DNA of 64,000 bases. It comes from Isoetes taiwanensis (Eukaryota > Streptophyta > Lycopodiopsida > Isoetales > Isoetaceae). Below the pieces are notes generated by a model, which saw only the letters and a list, made by a program, of their open reading frames with translations, was not told the origin of the DNA and did no database searches. Shown here piece by piece: positions 1 through 11,031 of this stretch (its first letter is position 1; every line of letters starts with the position of its first letter). The stretch covers positions 28,296,689 through 28,360,688 of the forward strand of contig JAJEKV010000005.1 of the NCBI GenBank assembly GCA_021234155.1, in the 5' to 3' direction. The translations under genes were made by a program, and so were the position numbers.

Positions 1-943
1 GACATTTTTCTATGCACCAATGCCTTCCACAATTTAATACCTTGTTACATACCTTGTCACATTGAAAATCTGCATCTCTACAGGCACGCACTTCACTCAC
101 TTGTTTACATCTGCAACTATGCAAACCCTTCTTAGGACAAGGCTTACAAGGACCACTGTGGCACTGTTGACTACAACGATGCAAATGACATTCTAACTGA
201 CGATTACACACTCCACCACAGGAAAAACTTTGCTGGCCACAGCGTCGAGTCTGAGATTGAGCACCACAAAAGCAAATTAATTTCACTAACTGAGGACAAG
301 GAGGACATGGTCCTGGATGACAGAGCAACGTGCAAACATGCTTACATCCTCCTTCCAGTGATCTGTTACAAGTTTCTCCACAGGTGTGAGGTGTAAGCCA
401 TGGATCAGGCGCTGGATCAACCACCTTGGTGCAAAAACATCTATAATCCCTAGGAATCTCAGTTTGCAAATAGTCCTTTCTGCACTTAGGGCAATGCCAG
501 TAAGAGGTTTCAATTGACAGATCATTGGCTGATAGCCTCCGAGACTGTTCTAGACTAGCTAATGATGACTGACGCGCCCAAGACTGTATACAAATGAGAT
601 GGAAAACACCATAACATCCTCCTTTGCAATCCCACACTGGATCTGAATTTCTTACCTTCTCCAAACAAATCAAGCATGCAATTGCACCACTTTTTGCTGC
701 AATTAACAACCCATTGATCCTTTCTAATCCAGCAGAAAATAAGTTATCCTCTGAATCCTTTGCTGCCGAATATCCACCAAACATGGACTGTTGGAGGTGC
801 TCAATAGCAGCAGAGTTCCCATCGGCTTCTGAATCTGAATCACTAGAGGAAAAGGAAGAAGAAACAGGCGGATCTTCAAACGTGAGAACTGGGTTGGATG
901 AATTGCGAGCCCAAGCTCCGGTTCCAAGGACCCTGGTCGCCAT
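1..943 (-). CDS. NFXL2: NF-X1-type zinc finger protein, NFXL2-like (5' part, cut by window edge)
   Basis: One uninterrupted minus-strand frame runs from the ATG at 943-941 to base 1 (314 codons) and continues out of the window. Residues 20-45 are Ser/Asp/Glu-rich. A RING-like CHC zinc domain spans about residues 90-154, with CLICLEKV at its start, the SWARQ helix near 121 and WHCPKCRKDY at its end. From about residue 188 a series of NF-X1 fingers follows (TCGETCNRSLEGGCKHVC, CHPGPCPPCP, CGQQSFSCGGVCNRQL, CHSGPCKPCP, CDKVCNKVLNCGRHWC). The RING-like domain followed by NF-X1 repeats is the layout of plant NFXL proteins, which are nuclear regulators of stress and defence responses; the short N-terminus fits NFXL2 better than NFXL1. 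No intron is needed in this part. The frame is intact and the gene is probably functional. The downstream fingers lie outside the window. Confidence 0.93.
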   Translation of the reverse strand, partial: MATRVLGTGAWARNSSNPVLTFEDPPVSSSFSSSDSDSEADGNSAAIEHLQQSMFGGYSAAKDSEDNLFSAGLERINGLLIAAKSGAIACLICLEKVRNSDPVWDCKGGCYGVFHLICIQSWARQSSLASLEQSRRLSANDLSIETSYWHCPKCRKDYLQTEIPRDYRCFCTKVVDPAPDPWLTPHTCGETCNRSLEGGCKHVCTLLCHPGPCPPCPQLVKLICFCGAQSQTRRCGQQSFSCGGVCNRQLECHLHRCSQQCHSGPCKPCPKKGLHSCRCKQVSEVRACRDADFQCDKVCNKVLNCGRHWCIEKC

Positions 944-1290
944 TTCACTTGTAATCCAAATGTTTGTGATCTGCTATTTTTATGAGAAGAAAGCACCAAA
1001 GCCAAAGCCAAACTTACTTCAGGGTTCAAACTAGAATTGATAAGTGACTTGCAATTTTAAAACCCACTTGAGTATATGAGATATATTGCATGCATGCGAT
1101 GCCAAAGTTCGCCTCTCACCTCTATTCACTTGGAGAATGGGGTCCACGTTTTCCCCACGGAAGAAACGGAAGAAGTAAAACTCTGGTCTGGCATTTCACA
1201 TCTTTTTTTTCACGTCCTTTTTTTTAGAGAAAAACACTTCCTTCAAGAAGAGGCTATGTACATTGTCCTCAATGCCCCCACACTTGCACA
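944..1290 (-). promoter_or_regulatory. 5' flank of the NFXL2-like gene
   Basis: This is the sequence just upstream of the NFXL2-like start codon. Read on the minus strand, it has TATA-like AT-rich stretches around 1075-1090 next to the palindrome GCATGCATGC, then a pyrimidine/GCTTTGG-rich leader near 985-1020. The promoter role is inferred from position only; I see no strong core element. Confidence 0.3.
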
Positions 1291-3240
1291 CTAGCAGGAA
1301 CTCGAAGCCCCTCTCGCAGAGGCAGATCTAGAGTCTGCAATATTCCTGATGGCCAAAGTGCCCAAGCATGGATGGTGTACCCATTGAGTTCTTTCAATCC
1401 TGCTAGGAATGGATCTCCGGCATTATGTGGCAATATATCAGGATCTGTTGCGGTCTCATCAATAGATACTTAACATGGATCTCATTGCCATGTTTCCCAT
1501 TTCTCATTAGAGACCTATTATCCTGCCATTAGTGTACAAGATCATAGCAAAGGCTTATGCAGAAACATTCAAGAAGATTTTGGGGCTCTCAATCTACGAA
1601 GAATAGATTGGCTTTTGACCTGGCAGACATATTCTAGATAATGTAGTTGCGGCATTATTGAGCAAGGAAAACTGGCCAGAGAGTGGTGTACCTCAAATTG
1701 GATTTCATGAAAGTATATAATAGCTTCTCGTGGCTGTTTCTCCAATGTATTATAGACAAACTAGGTTTTGATCCCTCCTTCTCCTCCATTATCTGGAACT
1801 GTTGAGATCTGCTAAAGTAGTCGTTTTCTTTCAAATGCATCCCTCACAATCTTTTACAGTGAAGAGGGGCATTAGACAGGGCTGTCAACTAGCCCATTCC
1901 TCTTCACTATTGTAGTCGCGGGACTTTTGCACCTACTTCATAGAGGATGGTCTTGTTGCTAGTTTGGGCATGGCTGACAATTCCAAATTGTTTGCAACTA
2001 GTTTGCTGATGATACTTTTCTTTTGGTGGAGGCTAGCGATGGGAATCTTGATGTAGTCAAATAGCTTCTGGATATATTCTTCCTGGCCTCGAGTTGCTTG
2101 TTGAATTGATAAAAGTGCAATGCAATTTGGGCACTGGATGGTCCAGCACATCCTTAATTATTTCAGTATCTTTGGAATCTTGTTCCTCTTGGTACTACTA
2201 CCAAGCTGCTTGGGGTTATATTTGGAATGGAGATTTTAATAGCTCAAGCTTAGGATTAGGTCATTCTGGGTTTTTAAAGGCATTTTCTTCGATGGAGAGT
2301 TGCTTCTTTATCCATGGATGGGAGAGTATAGGTAGTCAAATATGTGCTCAATAATACACATGTGTATGTGATTTGAAGGTTGCTAGCTCCTCCGCAAAAA
2401 TTTAAAGAGACCATTGCGATAGTTAGAAGTGGGTGGCAATGAGACAAGTGCAGTTGTAAAAACTACATGGAGTAAGTGCATCTGCCCCAAAAAAGATGGT
2501 GGCCTAGGTATGTCTGACCTCAAAATTCACGGTAAAGTTCTTCTTTTCAACTTCCTCTGGCAGGTCATGTTGGGCCGTGCGCAATTCTGTGGAATGTGTC
2601 TGCTTGTTCAGTTATTGGAGCACTGTGTTGCTTTTGAAAAACCTGTTATGTCTGACCTCAAAAGTCATGGTGAAGTTCTACTTTCCAAGTTCCTCTGACA
2701 GGTCCTGTTGGGTTGTGCGCAATCCTGCGGAATATGTCTACTTGTTCAATTATTGGAGCATTATGTTGCTTTTGGCAAACCTGTGATTAACCCTCGACTC
2801 CTCTGGGATCTTTCCTATCCCCTCAAGCCCTTCTTGCATGCATCTTTTTTGAAAGGTCTTTTAAGTGCATGGCAAACCTGAAGTGTTTGGTGGCTATTGG
2901 CCCACTACATTACATCCAAAGCTCTTCCCCTTCTTGTGGCCTCTTTTCGATGGTTTCTTGCTTATGGCCTCTATGCACCCTAGAACATAGAAGAGATGGT
3001 AGCAAGACCTGGTGTTTTCACGCTCTTGATGCATGGTACTACAATGAATGGATTTACTCTAGACCAACATTTGGGGAATTGTCTCTGGAAGACTTTCAAG
3101 TATGGGGAATCATCGCAAATAACATCCCTCTTATACCTAACCACATAGAGGAGTGGATTTGGAAAACTAATGCAAACACTTTCATAGATAGATAGCAAAC
3201 CCTTGCATTTTTTGGACTTTTCGTATTTCGAAATTAGGCA
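1290..3240 (+). mobile_element. Decayed L1-type LINE (reverse transcriptase to C-terminal region)
   Basis: A heavily mutated non-LTR retrotransposon on the plus strand. The RT fingerprint RGIRQGCQLA is read at about 1864-1893 and the catalytic box FADDTF at about 2000-2017. The plant LINE motif KKDGGLGMSDL follows at 2488-2522, and a tryptophan-rich C-terminal region runs to about 3200. Many stops and frame changes mean it cannot be expressed. Part of the region after the RT is tandemly duplicated (2511-2786). Short open frames here are fragments of this pseudogene, not genes. Confidence 0.7.
2511..2786 (+). repeat. 138-bp tandem duplication inside the LINE remnant
   Basis: Units 2511-2648 and 2649-2786 both begin TGTCTGACCTCAAAA and both carry the stretch ending in GTTGCTTTT. 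They differ by scattered substitutions. 138 is divisible by three, so the duplication keeps the old LINE frame. Confidence 0.85.
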
Positions 3241-3761
3241 TCCTAAGAGGATGACCCATATTGCTTGATCTTCAACATATGCTAGATTATCCCCCTGGCC
3301 AACAGTCAGGATAGCGGTACAATAAGATTATTACACGAGGGCTGGTCTGCTAGGCAATTTGGAAAAGCTAGTGCCACCTAGTATTCAAAAACGTCCTTGT
3401 TGCTCCACATCTTTGGGAGATTAAAAATAGATTACATGATTAATATATGGTGTCCAACTATCGGATAATGAAGATGAGATTTGGGGACCTTATCTCTGCC
3501 TCATTTAATATAATTTATTAAATTGAATGGTTTTTTATCATTCAAAAGACCAATGGGCCTATAGGAACCAAGCAAATAGCATAGTAAATATGTTAGTGTT
3601 AAGAATAACCCCCCCCCCCCCCCCCCCCCCGGAAGGTTTTTCGATGAAAAACTTTGGCAGTAATAAGCATCTTGAGTGCAGCATCTGACATAGCTATGTG
3701 CACACATCTATGATCTCCTAAAGATAAGATCCAGTAAGAAGTCATGTCCATCAGCACCTCT
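3241..3761. other. Non-coding stretch with a 22-bp poly-C run
   Basis: No gene is visible. An uninterrupted run of 22 C lies at 3609-3630. The rest is AT-rich debris between the LINE remnant and the next LTR. Confidence 0.6.
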
Positions 3762-6700
3762 TGTGACGACCATACGGGTATAATTTGATGATGGTCATCA
3801 CACATGCAAAAGGCTTATGTTAAAGATGAATTTCAAACCAAGGATCCTTTGGTTGCAAGTCATCAACTCTATCCAAGTGCACTATTACGAAAATCATAGA
3901 ATAATGTGAAAGGTCTTCTTCTATATAGATGTACCTATGCTAAGTGGCGTCCTACATGCCGGTCACGTGACACACATTTACCTATGCTAGGTGGCGGCCA
4001 TACAGTATTGGAGTTCATGCAATAGGGCACATATATAGAGATGTTTGAGGATGACAGAACCATTCCACTTTAACACTAGTTATGAGCTTCTCTTGTGCCT
4101 GGCTCTTGCTCTTGCCACTTGCTCCTGCCTTAGTCTTGCCCATGTTCTTGTGTTCTTGCTTCTGACCTTCTAGATGGTCTCAAGCTTTCTTGTTCATATG
4201 TATTTTATTTTCCTTCAGGCCATTGTATATATTATCCTTGCTATAGTACATCGATTCCAGTTTATATCTATATTTCTTTTGCATTCTTTTTATATCCTGT
4301 TCGTAGGCCTTATTTAGTTCTAGCCAGCCCAGGAATTTTCTTGCAGCATGGAAAATCAATTTGCAAATATTATGTAAGAGGTAGAGAAGATTCTAGCATC
4401 GTTCTATTAGTGCTATCCCGAGTTGAAGAGGAATCTTGAGCAGCTTGATGTCGACCAGAGACAAGTGCAAGTGGATGGTCAGTAGCAGTTTCACATCCAG
4501 TTTAGGATTCTATTTTAACTCTTGACCTAGTTCCAGTTTTGGTTCCAATTTTAGTTCCAGCCCCAGTTGTTGTTTTTCCTCCCAATCTTGACCCCGTTTC
4601 TGCTTCTATTGATCTAGTTTCGGATCTTGATCTTGATTATATTTTTGTTCTGCCTCCTACTCTTGTTCCTATCTTTGCATCTCCCTAGCTCTAGATTCAG
4701 GCTTGAGCTCCGATTCTATTCCCAGTATGCCTTTGTGTCTTGATACTTCTTCAGTTTTAGATCATGCTCCCGATTTAATTCTCTATCCTGATCATGAGTT
4801 GGCACCAGCTTTGTACATATTCCTGCTCCAGCCCATGCTTCAGTTTTTACCCCTGGTCTTGTTCCTCCTCCAATTTTCAATTTGGATTCCTGTTTTTATT
4901 CTTTCTCTTACTTTGCTCCCATTACTACTAGTTCTAGACTTTAAAGGTCTATCCAACAAAGTAACAGTTGGTTTTGGGCCAAATGATTCTCCACATACCA
5001 TCTGGTCGTCTAAGATGAAGATGCATTGCAGCTAACACAATACTACTTCGGTGTTCGATCCTAAAGGTTCTATTACAAGATTGATCGAATAAATGTGAAG
5101 TGGAGACCATCATCATTTGAAAGGGGATATTACAAGGTTGATCTATTTTGAATTAATGTAAAAAGATTGTTTAGAGAGGAATAGTGTAACGATCATATGG
5201 GTATAATGCAAAGAAGGTCATCAGGCTTATGTTGAAGATGGGTTTAAACCAATGGCCCTTTAGTTGCAAGTCATCAACTCTGTCTGTGACGCTCCCCGAG
5301 TCCACACGATACTCCCATCGTACAAACACGGGAAATTCCCCTCCCACGGCGACTATATCACCATGGAAAGGCCCTACGTCTAACTCGGACCACTTGGGAT
5401 AGCCAAGTGTCCCACGCCTTCTATGGGAATCCTATACAACAGAAGCGTACATACATGTTAGCACCTAGCAACTATACACAAAATAATATACCACCACGAA
5501 GGGTGGTCCATCCATCTTCCATATAAGTGACAATACAATGTCAATATAACATAAGAAATGCACCATAAATAGGGGCTCTACCCCGGGCTCAGGCTCGAGG
5601 GGGTCGACTGACGTGCCTTTAGATAACAACAGACAAAAGTGTAACATGGCGTTGGCTTGCATAGAACAATGGCTAGGGTAGTCCACTCCATCCGCCCCTC
5701 CTGTGCACAGTTTGCAAATAGGCTAAAACATGCTATGACGTGATCGTAGCCTTCTGAAGACGTAATCTCAAGGAGTCACTCTATGAGACTACTCCAGTTT
5801 ACATCTCCCCGATTCATTGAGGCGGGAAAGGGATAAATCCCCTCCAGAGCATGATGGTTACATGGGCATACTAGAGGATCATGGCACCACTGGCACACAC
5901 GCATCCGTACCCGACTTACCCCCCTAATCTAAAGGCCGGCTCACCGCGCCTGTTCGAGTTAAGGACGCTCCAATGGCCATATCCTGTAACCCAGGGGGTG
6001 TCAGACCCATACCCGGCCCCTTCAGTGACCGACTATAAGCCTAGCACACTATAGGAATCCTGTAGCCATGCTAGGCAAGATCCCACCTCCATTTCACCAT
6101 CATACCCGTTATCTGGTGCTGAATCACAACATAGCATCCACAGCTAGGTGGGCTCTTGTGCACATGCCGCATTTACTGGGTCTTAAGGGTTCTAGCTAGA
6201 AACATACCTTCTACTGAGCTTTTCAGGTTTCTACCCACCCTTAATCCCAAACATCCAGGAGGAACAGAGAGAGAACATAATAATCGTCTTAATAGCACAT
6301 AAAAGAGAATTTAACCATCCATCTAGTCATACAAGGGTTAGCTGAAACACAAACTATCTAAAGACTAACCGGTCTCTTGGCTAGAGCCATCATCTCGAAA
6401 GGCTTCCATTCTTTATATCAGGGTACAGTGGCGAGTAGCTCATCCCTTATCCAATCCTTTCCAAATTGATTTTGGGGCAGAATTGGGGGTAGGGACCCAA
6501 CTTGCGCCCTAATCTTAGTAAATCTCCCCTGGCCAATCGAATTGGGCCAGGTTTCTCTCCCTAATTTGCTTACATTTACTAATTAAGAACATGAATTAGT
6601 CTAATTATCTTAATTAACTTATTAACAATTTAGCATAGCTAACAAAAGCCCTTTTAAGTTAGCCCAAGTTATCCCCTAATGTCTCATAAGGGTCATTAGT

Positions 6701-6868
6701 GATGTGTCATAGTATTTATACGTATACCATATAATTACATGGAACGTCACACTACCCAAGTCTACTATCGCCATGATCATAGAGTAATGTGAAACATCTT
6801 CTTCTATGTAGCCAAGTGCCATATGCTAAGTGGCATTCTGCATGCCGTCCAAGTGGCACACATCCGCC
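3762..6868 (+). mobile_element. Old LTR retrotransposon remnant (two LTR pieces, no coding capacity)
   Basis: The sequence beginning TGTGACGACCATACGGG at 3762 recurs, diverged, from 5185 (TGTAACGATCATATGGG). The two copies stay alignable through GCAAGTCATCAACTCT and, after an interruption, through AATGTGAAA...CTTCTTCTA and GCTAAGTGGC...TGCC. This direct-repeat pair with TG starts marks it as the LTRs of an old element. A purine-rich tract (AGAGAGGAATAG) precedes the second copy, as expected for a polypurine tract. The interior (about 4080-5180) is degenerate pyrimidine-rich sequence with repeated CTCTTG and GTTCCAG-like motifs and no recognisable gag or pol. The second LTR is interrupted by the solo LTR at 5287-6751 and truncated near 6870 by a LINE fragment. 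Confidence 0.65.
5287..6751. mobile_element. Solo LTR (about 1.46 kb) nested in an older LTR
   Basis: The block starts TGTGACGCTCCCC and ends GGAACGTCACA, so it has TG...CA ends with a 7-bp inverted terminus (TGTGACG/CGTCACA). It sits exactly inside the second copy of the older LTR; the first copy at 3762 supplies the empty site. The flanking pentamers are CTGTC (5282-5286) and CTACC (6752-6756). The empty copy reads CTATC, so each is one transition from the presumed 5-bp target duplication. No coding sequence is present, which fits recombination between two LTRs. TGTGACG ends are common in plant Ty3/gypsy LTRs; the superfamily is inferred. Confidence 0.8.
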
Positions 6869-7640
6869 TCATCGCATATACTGCCTTCCAACCCATTGTA
6901 ATAGGTAGAAGTGTCCTAGTACATATTGGATGGGAACTCTATGTCCAAGTACTTGTAATGGGTGCCGCCTCCACATTCGTTTTCTGATAAATGAAGGAGG
7001 GAAACACTGGCCCAAAGATGAGATGAGAAGTGCCTTAGTCTTGGCCAAATTAACCCCCATTCCAGTGGTCCGGCAGAAAGTATTCAGGGCATCTAGATGG
7101 CGTTGCAAGTCATCTGGGGTGTAGGCTCAGAGGTCCACATCACCGGCGTATATGAGTTGTCTAACAATCTGGTGCACAAATTGCGCTATGTCCTCTTCCC
7201 CCTCCCCCCATGTTCAATAAGCCACCCTTTCAATTGATCAATATAAAGGACAAATAGCATTAGAGAGAGTGGGCATCCCTGGTGGACCCCAATAGTATTG
7301 TTGACAGGTTGCCATGACCGTGTCAATTGGCCTGAGCATGTCTCATACAACTTATATACTGCATTTTGTAAATCCATAGGGTCCCTAACTACCTTAATCA
7401 ATGGTGGAGGGTTGGGGTCGAAATCCTACATGTTGAGGGCTCATGATTCTGCCTCTTCTACCCACATCTCAACTATTGCTCAAGAACACCAGCTAGCATT
7501 TCTGCAAAGAGCAAACTAACCATGATTGTTCGATAATTAGCTGGGTTGTGAGGGCCGCCTGCTTTATAGATGGGAACTACCTTGTTGGTTGTCCATTGTG
7601 GAGGGAATTCTTCCTGTAACGCCCAGTTGAACAATGCAAT
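6869..7640 (-). mobile_element. LINE fragment, RT domain (minus strand)
   Basis: On the minus strand the region encodes broken pieces of a non-LTR reverse transcriptase: PANYRTIMV near 7560, GVHQGCPLS near 7290-7265 followed by LFVLYIDQL, and KTKALLISS near 7030. The motif set resembles the LINE nested in the copia element at 57.4-62.1 kb (NYRTIMI, GVKQGCPLSPTLFGLYIDEL, KTKVMVFNTS), so it belongs to the same broad group but is older. The catalytic YADD region is not seen. It is truncated at both ends. Confidence 0.65.
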
Positions 7641-8494
7641 GGAGAAAAGCCCAAAGGCTCTAAAAAGAGACTTTAACTCTTATGGGCCGCATCCTATACA
7701 TATATCACAATGATATTTCATAAATACAAGCCCTCTAAATGTCATAGCATTGAATTGATATATCAATGTTACAGCAATATTGCCCATATAAAGTTAGGTT
7801 GGTTGACTAATAATCAACTACGATGATTATCATGCTTGAGCTCTATATGTTGAGAATCACACATATTTATTCGTGATTTACCCCAAGAAGCAAGGTCAAG
7901 CACCAAGAGGGAGCAAAGTTGTGCCATCGCAAAAGGGCGGTGGGCTTAACATTCCTTGCTCATCTGCACTAGCGCTTTAGCTCAACCATCAAGCATTGTT
8001 AAGTACTAAGTCCCTTGTGCCAACCAACAAGCCAAAGGGGTGGATCCTTAATGGGGCCCAACCTCTCCAAGGTTTTATCCCATGCTTTACTCTATTCATC
8101 TTGGAGGAAGCTTGCCCTCAAGCACGTGGTCCTCAAACCACAAGAAGAAATATATATATATATATTCCCACCAACACCCCTGTAGTTGCCCCAATGGGGA
8201 ATCGAACCTGTGCTCTGATACCAACATTAAACATTACCTTGTGCCAACCAACAAGCCAAAAATCTGGATCCTTAATGGGCTCCAACCTCTCCAAGATTTT
8301 ATACCATGCCTTACTATATTCATAACCGTCATTCATCTTAAAAATCCTTTTTAATGTTAGTTTGACATCATTTGGCTACTTGGCCATAATTTGACGTTCC
8401 AGCCTTCTGGCAAGACCCTAAACTGCCATGCCCAAAATCATGGGTCTTTGTGAAAGTGGCAATGATCATTGTAAAGTTAGTGGGGGAAGGACTC
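7641..8494. repeat. Non-coding stretch with a spaced direct repeat and a reversed primer-binding-like site
   Basis: An approximately 88-bp sequence at 8013-8100 recurs at 8237-8325 (CCTTGTGCCAACCAACAAGCC..., CCAACCTCTCCAAG...), offset 224 bp. Between them lies a short AT dinucleotide run (about 8150-8165) and, on the minus strand, TTGGTATCAGAGCACAGG (about 8205-8223). That contains TGGTATCAGAGC, the plant initiator-tRNA-Met primer-binding site, followed by the tRNA B-box-like GGTTCGATTCC. I infer the end of an old minus-strand LTR element; no gene is present. Confidence 0.5.
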
Positions 8495-8660
8495 AAAATT
8501 GTATCTATCAATCTATCCATCTATTCCAAATTATAAGTGTCGGCCTCGTCGGGGGCACGTCCCATTTGAGTGTGTATCTCATAAATGTCGGCCTCTTGTA
8601 GGCATTAAAAAATGTATCTATCAATCTATCCATCTATTCCAAATCATAATTGTCGACCTT
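8495..8660 (+). repeat. Two LINE 3'-tail fragments
   Basis: The tail-like sequence TGTATCTATCAATCTATCC occurs at about 8497 and again at about 8610, each followed by ATCTATTCCAAAT and then TGTCGRCCT. The same tail type ends the L1 copy at about 10,390-10,430. Confidence 0.6.
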
Positions 8661-8699
8661 ATCCCACATGCTTGGAAAGTCTACCATGGAAAATAAACC

Positions 8700-10432
8700 C
8701 TGGGGGGAACCCTCTAGCTTGTTAGGAATTTCAGTGGGCATTGGCATCGCTAATGTACAAATATAGGACGAAATACTGCTAGGCCTACAGAAACATTTGA
8801 ATTTGTGGAAGGGGGCAAAGCTATCTCTTATAGGAAGAATTACAGTGGCAAAACATGTATTAAGTAATACTCATGTTATATGTCATCAATCCTACTTGCC
8901 CCAAGGGAGAAGGCACACGAATTAGAAGGGTTGATCTGCAAGTTTGTCTGGGGGGAAGAAGGCATAGGAATTAGAAGGGTTGATCCGCAACTTTGTCAGG
9001 AGGGGAAACGAAGAAGAGCAGTGGTCAAACTCGCGTGGTGGAAGTGCAAGAGGGACAAAACAGAAGGGGGAATTGGTATGTTCAACATATCATTACAGAG
9101 CAAAGATTAATAGCCAAATTCATATGGTTGATCTTACAGGAAAAGGTGAAGTCTCCAGATATGCAGCTCATCAACAAGGCTTTATTAGTTTCATGTAGGC
9201 ATAGTAGGCCCTCAGTCAAAGTCTCACTCCCATGGTCACTATTTTACGATCTTAAGCCATGTAGAGAAGCTTTTCCATTCTTGAAGGGACTAATTTTGGC
9301 TTGGAGTGCCATAAAAAAATTAATAACGCTCGATACCAATAAGTTCGAAGCAGAGACCTCCTCTTCATGGTGGATACCAGTGGAGTTGAACAACAAATAA
9401 GTCCCCTTAGGTATTGTGGCTGACACAAGGATTGTAAAGAGATGGAAAAACTGGGGGATGGATTCTTGTGCGCAGTGATACAAGGGTGAACAATTAGCTA
9501 GCTGGATAGAATTTCAGATCCGTTTTGCTTTAAAGGAGACAGATAAGACAATATGGGAATGTGTGGCTATGGTACTCCCAAACACTATAATTAGAGGAGA
9601 TCAAAACCCATGGATTCTGCACCCTTCCAACCAACCAAACAAATTTGTGAAATCATGCTACAGAAGCTTGAGGCCTAAGGGGTTACTTCCAGTATCTCCC
9701 AAATGGGAACTAGAGATCACGGAGAAATACCTTAAAAATGTCTGAAGAAATGCTTGGCTGAAATATCTCCCTCCACATGTTAACACCTTCCTTTGCCAAG
9801 TGATCCACATGGTCCCTAGGGTTAATCAACTAATCTCAAAATGGGACGATAATGTCAGCCCGCAAACCCCATGTGCAAGGCTGAAGAGGAGTCCATAGAA
9901 CATTGCTTAGTGGAGTGTGAGATGCTGCAAGTAGTATGGGCATGGAGTCTCGACAGCTTCGAATACCTTTTAGGAACTAAGAAATTGCTATTGGGAATCC
10001 TCCCTATGGAACGCTGCCCCATGAAGAAGACGGCCTTTCATATAGCTAGGGCATGGACAATCTGGTCAATTTGGAAAAGAAGGAATGCCCTAATCTTCGA
10101 TGCAGACCAGGTGAATATATCATCAAATCAGCTTCTGCAAATGATACTTGAAAGGTTTAAAAAATTCAAACTTGTCATTAAGTGTGAAGAAGACGTAAAG
10201 ATAGAAATATGGGACACCTATCTTAATTTACTCTAGGCCAAAAAAGAGAATACTACAAGATGGAGCCATGTAGCTATCCTCATCTCATATTCGTAGATGG
10301 TGCGCCCCTGCCATGTGGTTTTGTATTGTTTTCTTAAAGCTAATAATTCCTCAAAAAAAAAAAGGGGTGTCGCCCTCTTGTAGGCATCAAAAATTGTATC
10401 TATCAGTCTATCCATCTATTTCAAAAATTATT
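8700..10432 (+). mobile_element. L1-type LINE, 3' half (degenerate)
   Basis: The plus strand encodes the post-RT half of a plant L1-type ORF2 in broken frames. Seen are LWKGAKLSLIGRI near 8800, GGIGMFN near 9070, FIWLILQEKVKS near 9120, and the zinc-finger-RVT-like C-terminus AEEESIEHCLVECE at 9877-9918 followed by AWTIWSIWKRRNALIF. A short in-place duplication (GAATTAGAAGGGTTGAT, about 8920 and 8969) adds disorder. The 3' end is marked by an A-rich run (10,353-10,363) and the tail TATCTATCAGTCTATCC. It is a dead 5'-truncated copy. Confidence 0.7.
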
Positions 10433-10532
10433 GTGTCTGTTTGTCTGTCTGTATGTCTGCCCGCCCAGCCCGTCTGTCTGTCCGTCCATCCATCTGTCTG
10501 TTTGTTTGTTTGTCTGTCTATCTGTCTGTCTG
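10432..10532. repeat. TCTG/TTTG microsatellite
   Basis: Imperfect TCTG tetranucleotide repeats with TTTG, CCGCC and TCCA interruptions directly follow the LINE tail. It translates as CLSV repeats, which is an artefact. Confidence 0.9.
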
Positions 10533-10905
10533 GGGAATTAGGGGAGTGCATAGCAAATCTTCTGGCCATTGGATGAAAAGGGGAGGGTGCAATCTTGACC
10601 GTCTCATATAGCTGGAAACATGCTAGAAAGGTAAAAATTTGATTGATCTCTACCATTCTAGAATAAGGTTCAAGATATTGATCGTTTATTAGAAACCACA
10701 AATTGTGTAGCACTTAAAACCACCTTATGAGGTGGCAATAACTATTTTGACTTGTTTAGTTTTAAAGTTTTTGGGAGAAGACCATTTACTATTTAATATG
10801 AGCTAGTAGATTTGCCGAGTTGGCACTATTTTATGCCATTGGATTCGATGATGCATGGGGGCATGACCACATTTTCAAACCATCGGATCAGGGGAAAGCA
10901 AAATC
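10533..10905. other. Non-coding spacer
   Basis: AT-rich sequence between the microsatellite and the truncated copia LTR. I see no gene, tandem repeat or terminal repeat in it. Confidence 0.6.
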
Positions 10906-11027
10906 TATGATTTAGTCTAATGGTTATCATATTGCATTATATGTATTAGAGACTTGTTTGAATCAAGTGGAGTTTAACTTGTATTAAGATGCAAATGATC
11001 TATTGATCTAACTCAATATTGTCTACA
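10906..11027 (+). repeat. Copia element 1, 5' LTR (3' portion only)
   Basis: Matches the last 122 bp of the 3' LTR with one difference (GCAAATG versus GAAAATG). The near identity implies a recent insertion. Confidence 0.75.
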
Positions 11028-11031
11028 AAAC

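Noticed and set aside
624-1034. 136-codon plus-strand frame and 101-codon minus-strand frame (724-1029)
   Set aside because: Both overlap the NFXL2-like coding sequence in other frames; only the 943-1 minus frame has family motifs.
4703-5035. 110-codon hydrophobic protein
   Set aside because: Low-complexity pyrimidine-rich interior of an old LTR element; leucine/phenylalanine richness follows from composition.
8195-8225. tRNA gene on the minus strand
   Set aside because: TGGTATCAGAGC plus GGTTCGATTCC lacks a cloverleaf; better explained as an LTR-element primer site region.
10313-10713. Open frames rich in CLSV and DRQTD repeats
   Set aside because: They are translations of the TCTG microsatellite on either strand.
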